64,000 bases of DNA from Glandiceps talaboti (taxonomy: Eukaryota > Hemichordata > Enteropneusta > Spengelidae): positions 21,843,151 to 21,907,150 of the forward strand of contig NC_135563.1 in the NCBI RefSeq assembly GCF_964340395.1. Reading direction: 5' to 3'. Within the stretch, counting starts at the first letter, position 1; the number at the start of each line of letters is the position of its first letter. Below the pieces are notes generated by a model. It did not search any database. It was not told where the DNA came from and was given only the letters and a program-made list of their open reading frames with translations. Made by a program: the position numbers and the translations under genes. This document shows, piece after piece, positions 55,035-64,000 of this stretch.

Positions 55035-57040
55035 CCCTCATACTCAAAAAATGTTCGTACATCATTTATATATAAATATAGAATTGTTTAGCCACTCAAT
55101 CAGTTGTCGCGACAATGTTTACCATACAGGCTTGTTATTTTGGGCCTAAGTCCCCTCCCCATAAGACAAACACTAGTACAGATAAGGTAAGATAGATAGG
55201 TATATGTGTACGCATCATGGTACGAGTGACTTCTCTTATCGGCTAGGACGTTCCTCCTTGTCGTATGTCCCGACATCACCTTTGTACATGTGTGTGACAA
55301 ACTGACAGTATCTGTGTAGAACATCTCTATAATATTATAGATTTTTTGTAAAGTGTCGACAAACGTTGTGCTTATTTGAGTACGTAGTGAGTCTACAGTA
55401 GTGGTGTGTGTTTTCAAAATTTAAAAGAAAGAAGTTACTTAGAATATGAGCAGTTTTATTAAGTTGAATTGATATAAAATGAGAATATCGACAAAATAAT
55501 GGCAAATCAGAAACGTAAATGTGATTTTATGGACTTTGTTTGAAAATTAACTTTACCATTTGAATCGTACCGTGTTGTCGTGAAGTCTCTGTAAATAACA
55601 TTACTGAAAGATTCGATCGAATGTTATCATAGCAGTCACTTTAAAATGAATACTAGTATGTTACATTTATCACAATATTCTGTGATGAAATAAATTTCCT
55701 CACAATTCAGGCTGAAGGTACATTTCTAGTGACATCATGAAATACTGATATTTTTGTACTGGGTAGCATCGCTATACATGTATTTTTAACAGCATACATA
55801 TAATCATATACATACATGTAAGCGATATAGGCTGTCAACGTTCTCTCAAATCAGAGAATATTTTCTGCTAACGTAATGAACCAAGGGAACGTACAAGAGC
55901 ATGAGGACAGTAGTTTGCGACAATGGGTAGTCAACGATTGACGAGCTTCTACAATTTAAGACTAGGTGATGATATCGATTATATACTAAAGACCATCAAC
56001 GGTGAAAAGTGGGAAGGACGCATATAAGAATAGATTTGGAAGTGTATATATAACGTTGAACACTTTATGCCCAATGTGTTACTATCCCAGATTACAATTG
56101 ACATTGTGTCGTGTTGGTTCATGACTATCCGACGACGATGACGATAGCATCGACAGCGATAAAGTACTGATGACGTGACAAGTCTTTATCGCTCTATATC
56201 GACAAAAGTTAATTACTCCTAGAATGGCGGCAATTATCTCGAAGTAGACCTAAATACGCTAACTTTGTACAGATTATATACATCAATCGATTGATCCGCA
56301 TGGGTAATCGATATATCTTAAAATATCTACGCTTTAAAAATAACAATTTTCAGGCTACTTTTGATGAAGTGATGATTGTAGTGTAAGCTAACAGTCACCT
56401 CAAATCAGATTAATTGAGTTCGTCAATGAAATTGACACTGTTCGCAAAGCCTTCGTCAAACAAGAAATATACTAAATACTATCGCAGCTCATTGTCATCA
56501 AGTGAAGGTACAGTCAAGTTGTTGATAATAAGTATGAGTTAAGCGTATGGGATGTTATGGGATATTTCAATGTTTTTTTTAGTTATTTATAGTTTGGTCT
56601 CGTTCACCAACGTTTATACTATCGATTTTCCGTCTATGTTCCTTTAAATAAAAAAAAAATCGTTTGCAAATTAAAAATATAATCATGACGTGGAGGTTGT
56701 ATCAGATATGCTATTGTGCACCTGGGCTTTCAGATAGGTTCAATTAGGCCCCAGTGTATTTTACAGCGGACGAGCAGGCTGTTCTTTCGGTATTTTAATC
56801 AGGTACACTTATTATTCAACCCAAGTTTACAGCCCACTCTCTTTGCAATTGATACATTGAATTTGATACTTTATATTGTTTGTTTTCAAACACATGAAAT
56901 CAATCAAAGATGCGACTTTTTTTGAAAAACCGACTGTGGATATTTCTTATTTACTTGGTTTGTGATTCTAAGTTACTAGTTTGTTTAGAAATGTGGTTCT
57001 ATGGCACTTTTGAAACTTTCGCTGTTGTACTCATTTTCCT
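55035..57040. other. Intergenic, nothing recognised
   Basis: AT-rich sequence with no recognised exon or repeat. The 105-aa minus-strand frame at 55100-55417 has no domain and no plausible splice partners. Confidence 0.45.
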
Positions 57041-57579
57041 ATATTTCAAGTCAAAGCTGAAATCTAAAGTTACGTAAGACTGTCTTCCTGCCAATATTCC
57101 AACCTTGTCCTTTATCACCAGTAGAAAAGATGTCTTGTATGTTCCACATTTCACTATTACTCCCCAAGATCACATTCATACACGAAATCATGATCATGCC
57201 TATTATATATAAAGATTGATCCTGGCACTCTCGTGTCAAAGTTGAACACGTATCGGTATGTGTGGAGTTCACAAATACTGTCTAACATTGTTTTTGATAT
57301 CAAAATTACGATTCATACACAAAGGTTAATGTGTTGGTATAAATTAATTATAGTCTATCATTTCGTCTTTTTAAAGAAGCCCACCTTAAAGGCTCGCACT
57401 CTCCGTCAGTCTTGGCAGTAACGACTTGCCACTCACGGGATTTGTGTCAGCGATATATATACACCAGGTAGGAACTATTTTCAACACACTGAATAACTGA
57501 CTATTTGTATAGCAGAAGAAATCATGTTTTCTGCATAGGATAGTATAAGTTGTCAATTGATTTTTCTTTCTGATCGCAG

Positions 57580-58054
57580 GTCGATATTTGAAATACAACT
57601 CCAAGTAAGATGTTGCAGTTGTCGGTTTGCCCTCAGGCTGGGATTCAATACTTGTTGATAATGATGCAAGCTAGGACAACATAATCTCACTGATCAATGA
57701 TCCAGGTTCATGCGATATATGTAGTTTATGCGTATGCTTTTGGAATATATCAGAAATGTATGTCATAGGCGGAATTTGTCACTGCTTTGACCCAAATTAC
57801 TGATATATGCGTTTCACATCAACACCGTTTATCTTGTACGTTACCACAAATCATCTTCGCCCAATAAGGTCAAATAATCATAATTTAATACCTGCGTTCA
57901 TTACCCTTCCAGTCGCTTTTTTGGGGGACGAAGACCCAATAACGGGAAGACGACACAACTCGCAGGGACTACTGACTTTGATAACATACAAGGAACTTTG
58001 GTCAAACACTAAATTTGTCAACAAACTTGATCCAGTTGTAAAACCAATTTAAAG
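57580..58054 (+). promoter_or_regulatory. Candidate 5' UTR region of the SLC4A11-like gene
   Basis: A very good acceptor, TTTTTCTTTCTGATCGCAG, ends at 57579 and a donor CCAA|GTAAGA follows at 57605, so 57580-57604 could be a small UTR exon. The leader next to the start codon reads CCAATTTAAAG before ATG 58055. Transcription start and any upstream exons are unknown. Confidence 0.3.
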
Positions 58055-58339
58055 ATGACTGCTTCATCGGGTGGTGCAGACAACAAAGGATTCCAGATTG
58101 ATCTACAGATTGATGAATCCTACGTGGTTCCACCAACTGCTTCTACAACTACTGCTGCTATAGGTACATCAGGTCGATACCAACAGAGACAAGATGGTGG
58201 ACCTACATCAGATAACGGAGGTCCACTCTCTAGATCTCGAAGTGTTTCCATCGTAGATTTAGCTTGGTATGCTACACAGATTCAAAACAAGAGGGACGAT
58301 GGAGACAAATTACGTAAGTTAACCACGTGTGCATCTGTG

Positions 58340-58378
<39 letters not shown>

Positions 58379-58380
58379 AT

Positions 58381-58419
<39 letters not shown>

Positions 58420-58611
58420 TGTGTGGATGTATGTATGTATGTATGTATGTATGTATGTATGTATGTATGTATGTATGTATGTATGTATGTATGTATGTAT
58501 GTATGTATGTATGTATGTATGTATGTATGTATGTATGTGTGTGTGTGTGTGTGTGTCTGTGGGTGGGTGGGTGGGTGTGGATGGATGTATGTATGTATGT
58601 ATGTATGTATG

Positions 58612-58645
<34 letters not shown>

Positions 58646-58961
58646 TGTATGTATGTATGTATGTATGTATGTATGTATGTATGTGTGTGTGTGTGTGAGT
58701 GTGTATGTGTGCATGCATATTCGTTTGTTCTGGGCTATGTAATGATCATCGTTATATACACAAACGAATTCGTTGCGGAAATGAAATCTGGATAAAAATA
58801 TGAATATTTACTATTTTTATCATTACAGACGGATGGGCACTTGTCAAGGAGTTTGTACATGGTATGAAATTAATACGTAAACACACTTTAGTATATACAC
58901 ATAGGCAGGTAAGTGTGGCGAATTGATCAACGTACACATAAATAACTAATTAGAGATACCC

Positions 58962-59058
<97 letters not shown>

Positions 59059-59099
59059 CAGACAGACAGACAGACAGACAGCAGACTGACTGACTGACT

Positions 59100-59141
<42 letters not shown>

Positions 59142-60077
59142 ACTACCCTCTTTCCAATGTAGACAGTCATTACGATGTGTTTATGACGTCACAACTACAC
59201 TCTTTCCAATATAGACATTACGACTGAAGGATTTCGCCAAGGAACGACGTTCTGGTCAAGATGTCGGAAATTTGTTAAACGAAGCCGTAATATTTCTTGA
59301 TTTACCGGGAACTAATCTCCACGACGTTGTAGAGCAAATATTACAAAAGATGTTAGAAGATAACACAGATGTTGCCCCTAGCGACTGTCTCCGAAAACTG
59401 TTTGCTGATTCAACATGTGAGTATCCATCATATTTGTGACGTCATGAACATCATTAAAATATCTACATTTTCTTTCGCTCTTTGCCTGTCCAACTTTGAC
59501 GGAGTAATTTAATTGTCTACCTACCTACCTACCTACCTACCTACCTACCTACCTACCTACCTACCTACCTACCTACCTACCTACCTACCCACCCACCTAC
59601 CTACCTACCTACCCACCTACCTACCTACCTACCTACCTACCTACCTACCTACCTACCTACCTACCTACCTACCTACCTACCTACCTACCTACCTACCCAC
59701 CTACCCACCTACCTACCTACCTACCTACCTATCTATATGCCCACCCACCAATCTTCTTCGGAGCTGTTAACCTTTTAGTTATAGAATATTACTGCAAAAG
59801 AAATCGTGACTTTATTGAGACATTCAGAATTGTTATTCTTTCGAACATTCTCAGCATACTGCTTCTCTACTGTGACGGTTGAGCGAACGGTACCTGACTC
59901 GCAATCAATAAGTATATCCTCTTCCTGTCTATACCCTAACCAAAACTCTCACTTCTATTTACTTGTCTGTAGGTCTTATGCCAGCTGATTCCATTCAAGG
60001 TAACATAATGCATGGAGAAAATCTGTACTGGGAGGAAACATGGCTAACTTTGTTGTAAGCAATATATTAGTACTTAC

Positions 60078-60132
<55 letters not shown>

Positions 60133-60141
60133 CTTATTTAC

Positions 60142-60192
<51 letters not shown>

Positions 60193-63100
60193 TTCATTTA
60201 TTTATTTATTTATTTATCTATTAATTAATTAATTAATTAATTTATTTATTTATTTATTCATTCATTTATTTATCTATTTATTTATTTATTTATTTTATTT
60301 TATTTTTATTTTTTTGTTCGTTTGTTTGTTTGTTTGTTTGTTTGTTTGTTTGTTTTGTCGTAGAGTTGAAGTGGCAAACACAACCAGTTTGCTGCTGTTA
60401 TGCTCAAACCTTTCCTTTAATGATTTTTGAAATCTTCGTATGTATAGGTAGTTACCAAATTATCTAACAGACGCAGTGCGCTTATCAATATACATATGAC
60501 AATGGTAGTTTGTTGTTCTTTAATTTTTATTGGGTATACGCAGACTTCATTTTTTTAATTATACAGGAGAATTATCATACATGGCATTTCGCTTTATTTA
60601 GTGCTTGGGTGAAAAAGACATAACCTCTAGATCTCCCACAGACTAACAGATCAGCCGTTGTGGGAGTGGTCTGAGGCTGATACGCCCGGACCGATGACGT
60701 CATCACATAGCTATATAACATGAAAGGAAAGTCCAGCCACACTTATATCTGCCATCGTCTTAATTACCAATTACTACCCTTAATTGCATATTATTTTGAT
60801 ACATGTAAAATAGGGCTGTGTAACTTACTCGACTTTGAAGTCCTGCTGCACTTGACATGTGTTCTATTTTTATGTATATTTCAGTACATCAATTAATAGT
60901 ATAAACAGACATACGTATGCTATAGCAAGGCTTAAAAATTCTGTCAATATGGGACCAGGTGCCTCGGACGTCAAGTTTGTTATTTTAGTGATTTCACCCA
61001 AAATAGAGGTACGTACAATACAAAGTCTTGTCATCATAAACAGAACAGGTGAACGATTTCCAATTCAGCCTGAGTGAAGTTTATTGTGTTGTAACTCCGT
61101 TCGCTCAAACTGCTCTTTTTGTAATTTTGTGAGACCAATTCACGTCTTCTTGAACACAGTTATATTTTGTGTTTTTTAATTCCATCATATCATTTATTTT
61201 CATGTTTGTTTATGTTTTGTTTGTACAGAAACAAACAAAAAGTGCCAAAGAGACATCACTAACTTTTGCAACGCTATTTTCTGATATTCAATTTCGATGG
61301 GCATTAACAGAAGCAAAGAATAAAAAACAGTTTAAAATGGTGAGTTCATGTATGAGTAATTTCTGCCGGATCATTTTTGTTATTAAATGGGGGGGGGGAA
61401 AGGGTTTTTTGTTGTTGAAAGATCATACTTGTCATTAAATGGTAGGGGGTAGTATCAAAGATAATTCACGGGTTTGTTAAAGACGATAGCACACGATTGC
61501 TGTAAATGCAAATCAACATTTTCACCGTCAAAATCTCAGTAGCGATAGTTCGAACTGGCCGTGGTTCTTTAGAACTGGTCCCCAATAGAAACCTAATCAG
61601 TTTTTTTTGCATTATATCATAGGCTATAAACGAACGGTATACTGACCTAGTAGAACACAAAGTACGCAACGCATTACTTCGGAAAGAAAGTATGGAGAAT
61701 GCAGGAGAAAGTCCCTTCCTTGAAGCTGATCCTGTGAGTATGTCACGTGATTGTGCAGTGGTCATGTAGTATGATATGTGCATTGAAAATAAAAATATTT
61801 AAACTCAACTCCTCAGATCAAGAAAAATATTTGAAACAGAGCTCAAAATATAACAATTAGGCCATTTTAGAATCCAATATGGCCGCTGAATACTGTGTTA
61901 ACTCTATGGGAAAGATTACCAATTTCTAGACGGTGAAACCACAATTATTTTTATTATTTCGAAAATTCAGACCAATGTTTGATTTGGCAAAATTTGGAGA
62001 CATTTCACATTGTAAGAGCTTTGATTTCAGGTAAATTGGTCCCCGAACCGTACCTTAAATAGAGGAAAATCATGTCAATTGAAGAAATTTGACAACGACA
62101 GGTGAACACAGAATAAACGAGTCACTAGAATTACTACACCTCTAAACTTCATTCACATAATAACTATATTTTATTTTTCCTTATTTTACACGATTTCTTA
62201 ATTGACATGGTGTTGAAGAGTTATTTTTAAGTTCCATATTTTCTCTGTCGTTAGGGTCCTGGGTGTGGTTTTGCACGTGGTATTCGCGGCGACATCAAAC
62301 GACGACTACCTCATTATATCAGTGACTACGTAGACGGTAAGGTATTGTTAACTGATAGTTAATGATTTGTTAGGTCAATTCAACACAGGTACACGTGGCA
62401 ATATATCGCATTTAAAGGCTATAGCCGAAAACTTGGTCTCTTTTTAACGCGTATTTTGTTAACAAAAAATTATGTCATGGTATTGTTTTAGTACTTCTAA
62501 GTTCTATCTGTGAGTCTTTTACTTGTTGTCAGACGTGATTCAACGTGCTGTAACTGTTGCGTGGAGTAACAAAATAAACCAAAATAATCATCAATGACAA
62601 GATACATAACTTTGCACTGTGCCCTGTAACTTATGTCATGGTAGTATTTTTAGTGTTGAAAGTTTCGTAAGTTGGACGTTAGTCACCTGATAATGACGTA
62701 CATTTATGTCTTCACAGGTTTCCGAAGTGGGAGTGAGATTGCTAAATTGATCACCACTATCATATTTCTCTACTTCTCTTGTCTACTCAATACTATAGCA
62801 TTGGGAGCATTGAATGATAAAAACACAGAGGGTGGATTTGGTAAGAATATCCACTTCATACATCTGGTATACGTGTGCACATGCGGGCCATTGCAAAAAA
62901 CAAAAGTATTAGTAGGAATGAACGATGGGGGCGTGATTTATCATAGAATTACTATATGTTGCATCTATGATTACAGCCAATAGTAATATTATTTAAATTT
63001 TCATGCAGCAGAAGTAAATGTAATTGAGTTTAATTATCACCAAAAAATTTTCATATTCTAAAATTCAAATTTGAAACGTCCAAAACACATATGAACTGTA

Positions 63101-63374
63101 CTTAAACAAATACTTGTAGCATTTTAACATTTTATATATTGAGTACGTGTAATCACGGTAAGGAGTCTATTTCTAAAGTACTATAAGACTTTCGGTCGAA
63201 TTGGTTACGATGGAAGATTTCAGAAAGCTGAGTAATGCAATTTTTTTTATGTGTTCATAGGTGTGAAGGAAGCCATGGTGGGCATATCCATTGGTGGTAT
63301 AACGTTTGCCATTTTTGGTGGTCAATGTATGGTAATATTGCTGACGTCAGCACCTCTAGCTATCTATGCCAAAT
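58055..63374 (+). CDS. SLC4A11: SLC4A11-like transporter, ten exons, 3' end outside window
   Basis: Exons: 58055-58313, 58829-58908, 59215-59416, 59973-60054, 60885-61008, 61229-61339, 61623-61733, 62255-62336, 62718-62840, 63261-63374, all GT/AG with agreeing phases, giving 429 aa so far. The N-terminus is Ser/Thr-rich. Residues about 105-320 are the cytoplasmic SLC4 domain, with [15 protein letters not shown] and [27 protein letters not shown] leads into TM1 ([20 protein letters not shown], about 361-380) and [24 protein letters not shown] (about 401-427). The closest match I know is human SLC4A11, a borate/Na+/OH-/H+ or ammonia-linked transporter of corneal endothelium and kidney. Human PTIAFG and GQPLVILLT appear here as NTIALG and GQCMVILLT, losing two well-conserved prolines. 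The exon 3 acceptor is duplicated 52 bp upstream (59161-59162). Nearly every larger intron carries a tetranucleotide array. Confidence 0.93.
58335..58705. repeat. (GT)n and (GTAT)n arrays in SLC4A11 intron 1
   Basis: GT runs to about 58425, GTAT units 58428-58535, then GT, GGGTGGGTGGGTG, GTAT again 58586-58680 and GT to 58700. It follows the exon 1 donor by about 20 bp. Overlapping Tyr/Val/Cys and Ile/His/Thr frames are artefacts. Confidence 0.95.
58960..59140. repeat. (CAGA)n array in SLC4A11 intron 2
   Basis: CAGA units with a short CTGA patch (59086-59100) stop 20 bp before the duplicated acceptor region. Confidence 0.95.
59141..59216 (+). repeat. Duplicated 3' splice-site segment before SLC4A11 exon 3
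   Basis: CTCTTTCCAATGTAGACAG (AG at 59161-59162) and CTCTTTCCAATATAGACA (AG at 59213-59214) are tandem copies 52 bp apart, each followed by an ATTACGA block. Only the second leads into the conserved TLRLKDFAK coding frame; the first would read a few codons and hit TGA (ATGTGTTTATGA). Confidence 0.85.
59513..59735. repeat. (CTAC)n array in SLC4A11 intron 3
   Basis: About 55 CTAC units with occasional CCAC interruptions. Confidence 0.95.
60071..60357. repeat. (TTTA)n then (TTTG)n arrays in SLC4A11 intron 4
   Basis: TTTA units to about 60296, interrupted by a short AATT run at 60221-60241, then TTTG units 60316-60356. The array begins about 17 bp after the exon 4 donor. Confidence 0.95.
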
Positions 63375-63639
63375 GTAAGTGTCTAGTAGTTTTCAGTGCG
63401 CTGTTTATCCACTCTGACATTTAAGTACGCCTGCCACCTTCAATAGTTTTGGCAAGATGTGAATGATAAAGCAACAGTTATAAGTTAATCTGCAATAAAT
63501 TATTATGGAATTGTCAACTTCCAATTGAAATTTCTTGAGCAAACTGAAATCATTTATACCATACGTTTATATTATTATCTAACAGACTTGTTTGTTTAAT
63601 TGTGTCCACGTATAGTTACCTTTGATTAGCGAGTCGGTT

Positions 63640-64000
63640 GAATGATCGAATGATTCGATCGAATTATCTAATGATTGATTGGTCGTTTGATTGATCGATT
63701 GGCTCTTTGATAAATAAATAAATAAATAAATAAATAAATTAATTGAATGATTCGTTGGTTATTTAAATAATAAATTGATTGATTGATTGACTGATTGACT
63801 GACTGACTGACTGACTGACTGACTGACTGACTGACTGACTGACTGACTGACTGACTGACTGACTGACTGACTGACTGACTGACTGACTGACTGACTGACT
63901 GACTGACTGACTGACTGACTGACTGACTGACTGACTGACTGACTGACTGACTGACTGACTGACTGACTGATTGATTGGATGGTTAGTTGATTGATTGATA
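63640..64000. repeat. GATT/AAAT/CTGA tetranucleotide array to the window edge
   Basis: ATTGATT and GATCGATT variants, AAAT units at 63711-63740 and a pure CTGA run 63790-63968 lie downstream of the exon 10 donor, within SLC4A11 intron 10. Confidence 0.93.

Noticed and set aside
58272-58742. Long Tyr-Val-Cys and His-Thr-Ile frames on both strands
   Set aside because: GT and GTAT arrays stay open in many frames; only the first 259 bases from 58055 are coding (SLC4A11 exon 1).
58829-58861. Shorter SLC4A11 exon 2 ending at the GTATGA donor at 58862
   Set aside because: That donor gives a phase that does not fit exon 3; extending to GTAAGT at 58909 restores phase and matches the family (LVYTHRQ-TLRLKDF).

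Overview
This window looks like nuclear DNA of a marine invertebrate. It is AT-rich, its genes are split by introns with GT/AG borders, and the space between exons is filled with simple tetra- and pentanucleotide arrays, minisatellites, small inverted-repeat elements, a tRNA-derived SINE and a LINE remnant. All recognised genes are animal genes. The gene set would fit a deuterostome such as a lancelet or hemichordate, or a lophotrochozoan; the sequence alone does not decide between them. There is no bacterial operon structure, rRNA or CRISPR array.

Layout. From 1 to about 20.56 kb is the 5' part of a minus-strand gene, INPP5A: only its first coding exon (20559-20621) was recognised, and everything to its left appears to be a repeat-rich first intron running off the window edge. 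A CpG-containing promoter-like stretch follows (20622-21060). From 21.1 to 27.4 kb is intergenic DNA with simple repeats, a degraded LINE 3' end and an inverted-repeat element. NUDT17 (Nudix hydrolase, six coding exons, + strand) lies at 27410-30708. ARL6 (BBS3, Arf-like GTPase of the ciliary BBSome pathway, five coding exons, + strand) lies at 33309-37959. A SINE and a 76-bp satellite come next. A minus-strand gene for a KH-like plus macrodomain protein (PARP14-like without a visible catalytic domain) has coding exons at 42642-44962 and perhaps a 5' UTR exon near 48.8 kb. The 45-57 kb stretch has no recognised gene but holds three terminal-inverted-repeat elements with visible target-site duplications. 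From 58055 to the right edge is the first half of an SLC4A11-like bicarbonate/borate-family transporter (ten exons, + strand, 3' partial).

The genes are unrelated in function and do not form an operon. I joined exons by hand from splice sites and reading phase. NUDT17 gives a complete predicted protein of 301 aa, ARL6 187 aa and the macro gene 584 aa, and SLC4A11 gives 429 aa before the edge.

The most striking structure is inside ARL6. The 3' end of exon 2 together with its 5' splice site is repeated as 37 copies of exactly 64 bp plus a partial copy, so intron 2 begins with dozens of duplicate donor sites. The next intron repeats the trick with a 42-bp unit carrying the exon 3 donor (five donors). 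An intron of SLC4A11 carries a duplicated acceptor. In the cases I could follow, use of a decoy site would read into a stop codon or shift the frame.
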